Source of the DNA: Acidimicrobiales bacterium
GTDB taxonomy: Bacteria > Actinomycetota > Acidimicrobiia > Acidimicrobiales > UBA8190
Reading direction: 5' to 3'
DNA: 8,985 nucleotides
Assembly (NCBI GenBank): GCA_030042575.1
Contig: JASHZK010000190.1
Coordinates: 1-8,985, forward strand
In this document: piece by piece, positions 1 to 6,093 of the stretch
Layout of the letters: each line of letters begins with the position of its first letter
How positions within the stretch are numbered: position 1 is the first letter of the stretch
Notes under the pieces: generated by a model
What the model saw: only the letters and a program-made list of their open reading frames with translations
What the model was told of the DNA's origin: nothing
Databases searched by the model: none
Program-made: the position numbers and the translations under genes

Positions 1-278
1 TGAGCCGAGCCGCACTGGCGGTCGACGGTCGTGCCCGGCACCGTCTCGGGGAAGCCGGCGGCCAGCGCCGCATTGCGGGCGATGTTCATGGCCTGTTCTC
101 CCACCGTCATGGTGCAGCCCAGCACGACGTCCTCCACCACGGCAGGGTCGATCCCGTTGCGCTCGACCAGGGCCCTCAACGGCTCGGCCGCCAGGTCGAC
201 GGGGTGCCAGCCCGAGAGTCGCCCGCCACGACGACCCACCGGGGTGCGCACGGCGTCGACGATGACGGCTTGGGGCAT
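1..278 (-). CDS. Thiolase (acetyl-CoA acyltransferase), N-terminal part, cut by window edge
   Basis: This is the N-terminal 92 codons of a degradative-type thiolase, which cleaves 3-ketoacyl-CoA with CoA to release acetyl- or propionyl-CoA. The protein opens MPQAVIVDAVRTPVGRRGG, the usual thiolase start (xxxIVxAxRTPxG). It continues through VVEDVVLGCTMTVGEQAMNIAR, and the acyl-accepting nucleophile is Cys89 in VDRQCGSA, at the position normal for the family. About 300 residues lie beyond the window, including the C-terminal His and Cys motifs, so the subfamily cannot be decided. An in-frame ATG 15 nt upstream (293) would add MPKWD; I prefer 278 because it matches the family start. No clear Shine-Dalgarno is visible. 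The gene is divergent from the ACAD genes and probably supplies the thiolysis step of the same catabolic route. Confidence 0.9.
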   Translation of the reverse strand, partial: MPQAVIVDAVRTPVGRRGGRLSGWHPVDLAAEPLRALVERNGIDPAVVEDVVLGCTMTVGEQAMNIARNAALAAGFPETVPGTTVDRQCGSA

Positions 279-340
279 GTCCCATTTTGGCATTTGTTGC
301 CGGTCACCTGAGCCTGTGCCAGATTGCGCGCTTGGCACCG
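279..340. promoter_or_regulatory. Divergent intergenic region between thiolase and ACAD alpha-1 genes
   Basis: Only 62 bp separate the two divergent starts, so promoters for both directions must lie here or inside the genes. I see no good SD for either gene. The local AT-rich patch (about 284-299) is the likeliest melting region. A minus-strand CAAAAT (284-289) lies 5 nt before the thiolase ATG and could be a poor leaderless -10. A short inverted repeat GGCA-5-TGCC spans 289-301. I find no convincing KstR- or KstR2-like operator. Sharing of this segment suggests co-regulation, but that is inference. Confidence 0.35.
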
Positions 341-1519
341 ATGGACCTTCGTTTCGACGACGAGCAGGAGCGCTTCCGCCAGGAGGCCCGCGCCTGGCTC
401 GAGGCTCACGCCCCGTCGCCCCTGGCCGGGCACCCGCCGCCCCTGCCCTCTCTCGACACCAGAGAGGGATTCGAGGCGCACCGATCCTGGGAGGGGGCCA
501 TGCACCAGGCTCGCTGGTCGGTGGTGTCGTGGCCGGCACCCTACGGGGGTCGTGGGGTGGGGCTGTTCGAATGGCTGGTGTTCGAAGAGGAGTACTACCG
601 GGTACGGGCCCCGACCCGGGTGGGGCAAAACGGGATCTTCCTTCTGGCACCCACCCTCTTCGAGTTCGGTACCGACGAGCAGAAAGATCGTTACCTGCTG
701 CCCATGGCCTCCGGTGAGGAGATCTGGTGCCAGGGTTGGTCCGAGCCCGACGCCGGCAGCGACCTGGCCGCCATCCGCAGCCGGGCCGAGCGCCGGGGCG
801 GCGACTGGGTGTTGAGCGGGCAGAAGACGTGGTGTTCGCGCGGCGCTTTCGCCGACTGGCTGTTCGGGTTGTTCCGCACCGACCCCGAGGCCGAGCGCCA
901 CCGCGGGCTCACCTACTTCCTCGTCCCCTTGGATTCCCCTGGTGTCACCGTACGGCCCATCGCCCAGCTCGACGGGGAAACGGGCTTCGCCGAAGTCTTC
1001 TTCGAGGACGTGGTGGTCCCCGATGCCCAGGTGCTCGGCCATGTGCACCGGGGCTGGGAGGTGGCCATGGCCACCACCGGCTCGGAGCGCGGACTGTCGT
1101 TGCGCAGCCCGGCCCGATACACCGAGGCGGCCGCCCGCCTGGTCGAGCTGTGGCGCCGGAGTCACGACCGGCACCCCAGGCGCGCCGAGCGGCTGGCCGA
1201 CGCCGTGGCTCGAGCGATGATCGACGCCGAGGCCTACCGGCTGCACACCTACTGGACCGCCACCCGGGTCCTCGACGGCGGCCAGGTGGGCGCCGAATCC
1301 TCGATGAACAAGCTCTTCTGGTCCGAGACGGACCTGGCCATCCATCGCACGGCTTTGGAGCTGCTCGGGCCCGAGGCCGAGCTGTTGGGCGAGGACGGCC
1401 GGCCGGGGGAGTGGCTGGACGGTTTTCTGTTCGCCCTGGCCGGTCCCATCTACGCCGGCACCAACGAGATCCAGCGCAACGTCGTGGCCGAGCGCGTCCT
1501 CGGCCTGCCTCGGTCCTGA
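341..1519 (+). CDS. Acyl-CoA dehydrogenase, alpha-type (catalytic Glu) subunit, pair 1
   Basis: A flavin-dependent acyl-CoA dehydrogenase subunit of 392 residues that introduces the alpha,beta double bond into an acyl-CoA. The start MDLRFDDEQERFRQEAR is the usual ACAD N terminus; a longer frame back to 287 adds 18 residues unlike the family. The flavin/substrate signature WCQGWSEPDAGSDLA begins at residue 129. Glu249-Arg250 (GSERGLS) fits the isovaleryl-CoA dehydrogenase-type catalytic base. At the alternative MCAD Glu376 position the protein has Ala372 (YAGTNEIQRN). The R-x-x-F FAD motif expected after the helix is missing (the region reads WRRSHDRHPRRAERLADAV) and is found instead in the next gene. 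It therefore looks like one half of an alpha/beta heteromer. It ends 17 bp before the beta gene. The substrate is unknown. Confidence 0.93.
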   Translation: MDLRFDDEQERFRQEARAWLEAHAPSPLAGHPPPLPSLDTREGFEAHRSWEGAMHQARWSVVSWPAPYGGRGVGLFEWLVFEEEYYRVRAPTRVGQNGIFLLAPTLFEFGTDEQKDRYLLPMASGEEIWCQGWSEPDAGSDLAAIRSRAERRGGDWVLSGQKTWCSRGAFADWLFGLFRTDPEAERHRGLTYFLVPLDSPGVTVRPIAQLDGETGFAEVFFEDVVVPDAQVLGHVHRGWEVAMATTGSERGLSLRSPARYTEAAARLVELWRRSHDRHPRRAERLADAVARAMIDAEAYRLHTYWTATRVLDGGQVGAESSMNKLFWSETDLAIHRTALELLGPEAELLGEDGRPGEWLDGFLFALAGPIYAGTNEIQRNVVAERVLGLPRS

Positions 1520-1536
1520 CGACGGCGACGACCGCC

Positions 1537-2562
1537 ATGCATTTCGCCTTCGACGAGCAACAGCTGGAGTTCCGCTCCCAGCTGCGGTCGTGGGCCGAGG
1601 CGCACTGCACGCCGGCCGACCTGCGCGCCGCCTGGGAGTCGCGCCACGGCTGGTCACCGGATCGATGGAAGATGCTGGGCGAGCTCGGCGTGCTCGGGGT
1701 GACCGTCCCTGCTGATCACGGCGGGCTCGGGCTGGGGCTGGTGGACCTGGCCCTGCTCCTGGAAGAGGCCGGCCGCAGCGGACTGCCCGAACCACTCCTC
1801 GAGAACACGGCAGTGGCTGCTCCGTTGCTGAGCCAGCTTCCTGGTCGCTTCGGGGCGGAGGTGCGAGATCGGTGGCTGCCCGCCGTGGCCCGCGGAGAGG
1901 CGAGCGTCGGTGTCCCCGTGCCCGGCCTGTCGGGCCTGGTGCTCGCCGGCTCCGATCTGGCCCTGGTCTTCAGGGGCGGAGCCCTCTACGCGGTGGAGAC
2001 CGACGAGCCGTCCACCGGTCGGCGTCGGACCATCGACGGGGCCCGCCGCCTGGTCGAGGTGGATGCAGCCCAGTTGTCGTCGGCCAATCGCCTGTGCGGT
2101 CCGGAGAAGAGCACCCCGCTGCGTCGGGCGGCCGCCGACCGAGGTGCCTGGGCGGCGGCGGCGGTGCTGGTCGGTGCCGCCGACCGGATGATCACCTCGG
2201 CCGCCGACTACGCCAGGCAACGCGTGCAGTTCGCCCGGCCCATCGGGTCGTTCCAGGCCGTGAAGCACCACCTGGCCGGGGCGCTTCTCCGAGTGGAGTT
2301 CGCCCGGCCCCTCGTCTACAGGGCGGCGTGGTCGCTCGACGAGGCGGACCCCGAGGCGCCCGGGCACGTGTCGATGGCCAAGGCGGCCGCCTCCGATGCC
2401 GCGTCACTTGCCGCCTCGACGGCCCTGCAGGTGCACGGGGCGATCGGCTACACCTGGGAGCACGACCTCCACCTGTGGATGAAGCGGGCCTGGAGCTTGG
2501 CCTCCGCTTGGGGGGACGCCGGCTGGCACCGGGCCCGACTCCTCGGTGTCACGGACTGGTGA
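1537..2562 (+). CDS. Acyl-CoA dehydrogenase-like, beta-type (FAD-binding, no catalytic Glu) subunit, pair 1
   Basis: A shorter ACAD-fold protein (341 residues, starting MHFAFDEQQLEFRSQLR) that probably partners with the gene just upstream. It keeps the FAD-binding C-terminal motifs: QRVQFARPIGSFQAVKHH (R229 to F232 form R-x-x-F) and QVHGAIGYTWEHDLHL (G301-A-I-G304). The second motif is usually GGMG or GGxG, so the Ala is slightly odd. By alignment on the LVGAADR helix, the isovaleryl-type Glu position holds Gly, preceded by Asp-Arg, and the C-terminal Glu376 position is also not Glu (SLASAWGDAG). The middle beta-domain is shortened, and the usual WCQG..EPDAGSD signature is absent. Alone it should be inactive; with the alpha chain it could complete two active sites per alpha2beta2 tetramer. 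The stop codon is the first element of a tandem repeat. Confidence 0.9.
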   Translation: MHFAFDEQQLEFRSQLRSWAEAHCTPADLRAAWESRHGWSPDRWKMLGELGVLGVTVPADHGGLGLGLVDLALLLEEAGRSGLPEPLLENTAVAAPLLSQLPGRFGAEVRDRWLPAVARGEASVGVPVPGLSGLVLAGSDLALVFRGGALYAVETDEPSTGRRRTIDGARRLVEVDAAQLSSANRLCGPEKSTPLRRAAADRGAWAAAAVLVGAADRMITSAADYARQRVQFARPIGSFQAVKHHLAGALLRVEFARPLVYRAAWSLDEADPEAPGHVSMAKAAASDAASLAASTALQVHGAIGYTWEHDLHLWMKRAWSLASAWGDAGWHRARLLGVTDW

Positions 2563-2616
2563 AGGCCCGACGCTGAGGGCCCGACGCTGAGTGGTCCGAC
2601 GCTGAGGGCCCGACGC
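2560..2616 (+). repeat. Tandem repeat, four copies of a 14/15-bp unit starting at the beta-1 stop codon
   Basis: The unit is TGAGGGCCCGACGC. Copies lie at 2560-2573 (one difference, TGAAGG), 2574-2587 (exact), 2588-2602 (TGAGTGGTCCGACGC, 15 nt with one insertion and a substitution) and 2603-2616 (exact). The first TGA is the stop codon of the beta-type ACAD gene. Because the unit length is not a multiple of three, TGA triplets fall in all three frames (2560, 2574, 2588). The last copy runs into a GC hairpin. Replication slippage is the simplest origin. Confidence 0.9.
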
Positions 2617-2629
2617 CATCGAGGCGTCG
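2611..2629 (+). terminator. GC-rich hairpin after ACAD pair 1 (possible terminator or mRNA 3' end)
   Basis: A perfect 7-bp stem, CGACGCC (2611-2617) with GGCGTCG (2623-2629), encloses a 5-nt loop ATCGA. It lies 48 bp after the beta-1 stop and before the promoter-like signals of the amidohydrolase gene. No T-run follows, so it is not a classical intrinsic terminator. Actinobacteria do use hairpins without a U-tract, so termination or 3'-end protection is possible. The stem reuses the CGACGC core of the tandem repeat. Confidence 0.4.
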
Positions 2630-2649
2630 TCCGGTGGGCGTCCTGCGAC

Positions 2650-2664
2650 CTGACGCCCCGTCAG
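2650..2664. promoter_or_regulatory. Palindrome in the -35 zone of the amidohydrolase gene (candidate operator)
   Basis: CTGACG (2650-2655) and CGTCAG (2659-2664) form perfect 6-bp arms around a CCC spacer. It sits 12 bp before the candidate -10 box, overlapping where a -35 element would be; CTGACG itself resembles TTGACA. This position suits a repressor or activator site. A short hairpin terminator for the upstream genes is the other reading. Function is inference only. Confidence 0.35.
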
Positions 2665-2675
2665 ATTCCTGGGTC

Positions 2676-2681
2676 TACACT
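2676..2681 (+). promoter_or_regulatory. Candidate -10 box (TACACT) for leaderless transcription of the amidohydrolase gene
   Basis: TACACT fits the TANNNT -10 consensus and ends 6 nt before the ATG at 2688. A transcription start 6-7 nt downstream of a -10 would therefore fall on or next to the A of the start codon. There is no Shine-Dalgarno between the box and the ATG. Leaderless genes with this spacing are common in actinobacteria. The best -35-like sequence, CTGACG at 2650, has a 20-bp spacer, longer than ideal. Confidence 0.5.
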
Positions 2682-2687
2682 CCGGGC

Positions 2688-3890
2688 ATGGGCGAGATCC
2701 CCCGTATCGTCTCCGTCGACGACCACGTGGTGGAGCCGGCCGACGTGTGGCGCGACCGGCTCCCGGCCAAGTACCACGATGTCGGACCGCGGGTGGTGCA
2801 GGCTCCCATGGGGGAGATCACCTTCGTGGGCGGCAAGCTCACGGTGGCGCCGGGCTCCGAGGGATCACCCACCGACTGGTGGTACTACGAGGAGCTGCGC
2901 CGTCCTCTTCTGCGCCTCGACGCTGCAGCCGGAGTGCCCCGCGACGAAGTGACCATGAAGGGCATCACCTACGAGGACATGCGCCCGGGCGCCTACCAGG
3001 TGAAGCCGAGGCTCGAGGACATGGACGTCAATCACCTCGAGGCCTCCCTCTGTTTCCCGACCTTCCCCCGTTTCTGTGGCCAGACCTTCTTGGAGGCCAA
3101 GGACAAGGAACTGGCCCTGCTCTGCGTCAAGGCCTACAACGACTGGATGGTCGACGAGTGGTGCGGGGAGTCGGGTGGCCGCCTCGTCCCGCTGTGCCTC
3201 ATCCCGTTGTGGGACGCCCAACTGGCGGCTGACGAGGTGCGCCGCAACGCCGCCCGCGGTGTGCGGGCGGTCTGCTTCAGCGAGATCCCCCCTTTCTTGG
3301 GCCTGCCCTCGGTGCACGACCCGGCCAATTACTGGGATCCTTTCTTCGCCGCCTGTGCCGAGACCTCGACCGTGGTCAACATGCACATCGGGTCCTCGTC
3401 GAAGATGCCCTCGACCTCTTCCGACGCCCCACCGGCGGTGGGATCCACACTGACCCACACCAACGCCACCTTCTCCGTGGTGGACTTCCTGTTCTCCGGG
3501 GTGCTGGTGCGATTTCCCACCCTGCAACTGGCCTATTCGGAAGGCCAGATCGGCTGGATCCCCTACATCCTGGAGCGGGCCGACGTGGTCTGGGAGGAGA
3601 ACCGGGCCTGGGGCGGGGTGGCCGACAAGATCCCCGAACCGCCCTCGACCTACTTCCGCCGTCAGATCACCGGCTGTTTCTTCGACGACGCCCACGGGCT
3701 GCGCTCGGTGGAGGAGATCGGCGTGGACCGCGTCACCTACGAGTCGGACTACCCGCACTCGGACTCGACATGGCCGCACACCAAAGAGGTGGCCCAGCGC
3801 CAGATGGCCGATCTGGACGACGAGTCGCGGCGCAAGATCGTGCGGGGCAACGCCATCGCCCTGTACGGGCTCGACCACCTGGTTCCCTGA
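2688..3890 (+). CDS. Amidohydrolase-2 family metal-dependent hydrolase/decarboxylase
   Basis: A 400-residue TIM-barrel enzyme of the amidohydrolase-2 (ACMSD/gamma-resorcylate decarboxylase-like) family. The start MGEIPRIVSVDDHVVEP puts D11-x-H13 at the end of strand 1, the Asp/Glu-x-His variant of the metal-binding H-x-H. Further probable ligands are His233 (NMHIGSS) and Asp354 (YESDYPHSDSTWPH, with His357 nearby). The insert between the first motif and the barrel (FVGGKLTV, WWYYEELRRPL) is typical of a long actinobacterial subgroup often found near fatty acyl-CoA genes. An 18-residue upstream extension in frame (from 2634) is unlikely, because the leaderless -10 fits the start at 2688. The family does C-C bond hydrolysis, decarboxylation or amide/lactone hydrolysis; which one applies here cannot be read. 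It lies between two ACAD pairs, 18 bp before the second. Confidence 0.88.
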   Translation: MGEIPRIVSVDDHVVEPADVWRDRLPAKYHDVGPRVVQAPMGEITFVGGKLTVAPGSEGSPTDWWYYEELRRPLLRLDAAAGVPRDEVTMKGITYEDMRPGAYQVKPRLEDMDVNHLEASLCFPTFPRFCGQTFLEAKDKELALLCVKAYNDWMVDEWCGESGGRLVPLCLIPLWDAQLAADEVRRNAARGVRAVCFSEIPPFLGLPSVHDPANYWDPFFAACAETSTVVNMHIGSSSKMPSTSSDAPPAVGSTLTHTNATFSVVDFLFSGVLVRFPTLQLAYSEGQIGWIPYILERADVVWEENRAWGGVADKIPEPPSTYFRRQITGCFFDDAHGLRSVEEIGVDRVTYESDYPHSDSTWPHTKEVAQRQMADLDDESRRKIVRGNAIALYGLDHLVP

Positions 3891-3893
3891 GCC

Positions 3894-3898
3894 GGGAG
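3894..3898 (+). promoter_or_regulatory. Ribosome binding site for the GTG-start ACAD alpha-2 gene
   Basis: GGGAG ends 10 nt before the GTG at 3909. No better ATG exists nearby, and the protein from this GTG begins MDLRYSQSEEAF, matching the family N terminus and the paralogue at 341. The site therefore decides the start. Confidence 0.5.
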
Positions 3899-3908
3899 CC
3901 GGCTTCCG

Positions 3909-5096
3909 GTGGATCTGCGCTACAGCCAGAGCGAGGAGGCCTTCCGCGCCGAGCTCCGCAGCTGGCTGGCCGAGGTGGTCCCCGTCCTGCCCCCCCGTCC
4001 CTCACCGCACGACTGGCCAGCGCGGCGCGCCTTCGACACGGCTTGGCAGAAGATGCTCTACGACGCCGGCTATGCCGGCATCGACTGGCCTGTCCAGGGC
4101 GGCGGCCGAGGGGCCAGCCCGGTGGAGCAGCTCGTCTACCTCGAGGAGCTCGAACGCGCCCATGCCCCCTATGTGGGAGTGAATTTCGTGGGCTTGCTCC
4201 ACGCCGGGCCCACCATCGTGGTCGAGGGCACCCCTGAGCAACGGGCTCGCTTCCTGCCGCCGATACTGCGGGGGGACGAGGTGTGGTGCCAGGGCTTCTC
4301 CGAGCCCGACGCCGGAAGCGACCTGGCCTCCTTGCGCACCCGGGCCGTGCGCCACGGTGACGACTACGTGGTCACCGGTACCAAGATCTGGACGTCGCAC
4401 GCCGAGGTGGCCGACTGCTGCGAGCTGCTGGTGCGAACGTCCGATGAGGGTCCCAAGCACAAAGGGATCACCTGGCTCATCATGCCCATGGATGCTCCGG
4501 GCATCGAGATCCGCCCCCTTCGGACCATCTCGGGATCGAGTGAATTCGCCGAGCTCTTCCTGGACGGGGTGCGGGTTCCGGTGGCCAACCGGGTGGGGGC
4601 GGAGAACGACGGTTGGCGGGTGACCATGGTCACTTTGAGCTTCGAGCGGGGCACCGCCTTCGTCGGAGAGTTGCTCGAGACCATGGAGCTCCTGCGCCGG
4701 CTGAAGGTGTCGGCCCGTCGGAGCGGTGCCTGGGACGAAGGCGAGGTCCGCCATCGGGTGGGACAGATGGGGGCCGAGCTCGACGCCCTGTGGGCCCTGG
4801 CCCGGCGCAACATCTCCCAGGCCACCCGCACCGGCGTGCCCGGAACGGGCGCCAGCGTCTTCAAGCTGGCCTTCTCCGAGCTGCGCCAACGGGTGGCGCA
4901 GCTGGGCATGGACCTGCTCGGTCCCGCCGGGCTGTCGACCGACGAGTTGCCATCGGCCGACGGGGGCGAGCCCCTGGGCAACGGGGCGCTGGTCGAGCTG
5001 TGGCTCAATGCCTTCAACCGCACCATCGCGGCGGGAACCTCGCAGATCCAACGCAACATCGTGGCTGAACGCATCCTCGGGCTCCCCAAGGCGTAG
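3909..5096 (+). CDS. Acyl-CoA dehydrogenase, alpha-type (catalytic Glu) subunit, pair 2
   Basis: A 395-residue ACAD alpha-type subunit from a GTG start, paralogous to the protein encoded at 341-1519. Shared landmarks are WCQGFSEPDAGSDLASLRTRA from residue 126 (flavin/acyl-CoA signature), Glu246-Arg247 in LSFERGTAF (isovaleryl-type catalytic base), and the C-terminal AGTSQIQRNIVAERILGLP. In that last motif Ala375 replaces the MCAD-type Glu376. Like its paralogue it lacks the R-x-x-F adenine/FAD motif after the catalytic helix (VSARRSGAWDEGEVRHR). The missing motif is present in the next gene, 3 bp away, supporting an obligate heteromer. Gene order is amidohydrolase, this gene, beta subunit, luciferase-like enzyme, very tightly packed and surely one transcript. 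The substrate is unknown, but the two alpha chains are clearly diverged, so two different oxidation steps are likely. Confidence 0.94.
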   Translation: MDLRYSQSEEAFRAELRSWLAEVVPVLPPRPSPHDWPARRAFDTAWQKMLYDAGYAGIDWPVQGGGRGASPVEQLVYLEELERAHAPYVGVNFVGLLHAGPTIVVEGTPEQRARFLPPILRGDEVWCQGFSEPDAGSDLASLRTRAVRHGDDYVVTGTKIWTSHAEVADCCELLVRTSDEGPKHKGITWLIMPMDAPGIEIRPLRTISGSSEFAELFLDGVRVPVANRVGAENDGWRVTMVTLSFERGTAFVGELLETMELLRRLKVSARRSGAWDEGEVRHRVGQMGAELDALWALARRNISQATRTGVPGTGASVFKLAFSELRQRVAQLGMDLLGPAGLSTDELPSADGGEPLGNGALVELWLNAFNRTIAAGTSQIQRNIVAERILGLPKA

Positions 5097-5099
5097 TCG

Positions 5100-6086
5100 G
5101 TGGACTTCGACCTCTCGGACGACGACCGTTCCCTGGCCGATGGCATGCGCCGGCTGTGCACCGGGCGGTTCCCCCTCGAGCAGCTTCGCCGATCAGAGGG
5201 GCGCCGCTCCCTCGACCGGGCCGGCTGGTCGGTGTTGGCCGAGGCCGGCGTCTTCTCGCTGCGACTGGCCCCATCGGCCGGGGGCGCCGGACTGGGAACG
5301 GCCCAGGCGTCGGTCGTGTTCGAGGAGCTGGGGCGGGCCCTGGTGCCGGGTCCCGTGGCCGCCACCCACGTGGCCGCCGCCATGGTCGAAGGGGCGGCCA
5401 CCGGCGAGCGGACGGTGGGGCTCCTGCCTCGGCCGGGCTGGGGGGGACCCGGCGGCGGCCCGTCGCTGCCGGCGATGGTGGGCGACCTCGGCTCGCTCGA
5501 CTGCCTGTTGGTCGTGGACGGGGACGCGGTGGAGCTCGTCGAGACCGGCGAGCTCGACGGGGAGCCGGTCGAGGGACTCGACCCCCTCACCCCCATGTGG
5601 TTCGTAGCGGAGATCCCTCGGGGCGCGGCGGTGGGCGCCGCCGCCGCCGCCGAAGCCATCTGGCGCGACCACCTGGTACTGAGTGGAGCGCTTCTGGTGG
5701 GCATGGCGGCGTCGACCTCCGACATGGCGGTGGAGTACGCCAAGGTGCGCCAGCAGTTCGACCGTCCCATCGGCGCCTTCCAGGCCGTGAAGCACATGTG
5801 CGCCGACATGCTGGTGCGCACCGAGCTGTGCCGGGCCGCCGTCCACGCCGCCGCCGTGGCTGTCGACCAGCCCGAAGTCGGCGACTCGGTGCGGGCGGCG
5901 GCCGGGGCAGCCATGCTGGCGGCTCAGGCGGCCGACGCCAACGCCCGCGCCTGCATCCAGGTATACGGGGGCATGGGCTTCACCTGGGAGGTCCCGGCCC
6001 ACCTGTATCTCACCCGCGCCCGGGTGATCAGCCAGTTCCTGGGCAGCTCCGGGGCTCTGGCCGACGTCGTGGCCGGGCGGTTCTGA
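5100..6086 (+). CDS. Acyl-CoA dehydrogenase-like, beta-type (FAD-binding) subunit, pair 2
   Basis: A 328-residue ACAD-fold protein from a GTG start 3 bp after the alpha-2 stop; a weak AAGG lies 8 nt before it. The N terminus MDFDLSDDDRSLADGMRRL is family-like. FAD motifs are R217-Q-Q-F220 (VRQQFDRPIGAFQAVKHM) and G290-G-M-G293 (QVYGGMGFTWEVPAHLYL). Aligning the LLVGMA helix puts no Glu at the isovaleryl-type base position (RDHLVLSGALLVG), and the C-terminal Glu position is also empty (ISQFLGSSG). The WCQG..EPDAGSD signature is missing, and the middle domain is short and Gly/Pro/Ala-rich. It therefore supplies cofactor contacts rather than the base, as in known alpha2beta2 FadE pairs. Its GGMG is more standard than the GAIG of the pair-1 beta chain. 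Confidence 0.92.
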   Translation: MDFDLSDDDRSLADGMRRLCTGRFPLEQLRRSEGRRSLDRAGWSVLAEAGVFSLRLAPSAGGAGLGTAQASVVFEELGRALVPGPVAATHVAAAMVEGAATGERTVGLLPRPGWGGPGGGPSLPAMVGDLGSLDCLLVVDGDAVELVETGELDGEPVEGLDPLTPMWFVAEIPRGAAVGAAAAAEAIWRDHLVLSGALLVGMAASTSDMAVEYAKVRQQFDRPIGAFQAVKHMCADMLVRTELCRAAVHAAAVAVDQPEVGDSVRAAAGAAMLAAQAADANARACIQVYGGMGFTWEVPAHLYLTRARVISQFLGSSGALADVVAGRF

Positions 6087-6093
6087 GCTCGCC

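Noticed and set aside
279..340. Search for a KstR/KstR2-type operator between the thiolase and ACAD genes
   Set aside because: No sequence resembling the known palindromes (TAGAAC..GTTCTA or CAAG..CTTG) is present, so steroid-regulon membership is not supported by an operator.
727..1536. Upstream in-frame extension of the beta-1 ACAD, which would overlap most of the alpha-1 gene
   Set aside because: The translation before 1537 is Arg/Pro-rich out-of-frame reading of the alpha gene; the ACAD N terminus MHFAFDEQQLEF begins at 1537.
176..1795. 539-residue open frame on the minus strand opposite ACAD pair 1
   Set aside because: Arg/Pro/Gly-rich low-complexity translation with no family motif; it is the antisense shadow of GC-rich ACAD genes whose sense translation shows all family motifs.
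4364..5914. 516-residue open frame on the minus strand opposite ACAD pair 2
   Set aside because: Ser/Arg/Thr-rich antisense translation without recognisable domains; the sense strand encodes two clear ACAD subunits here.
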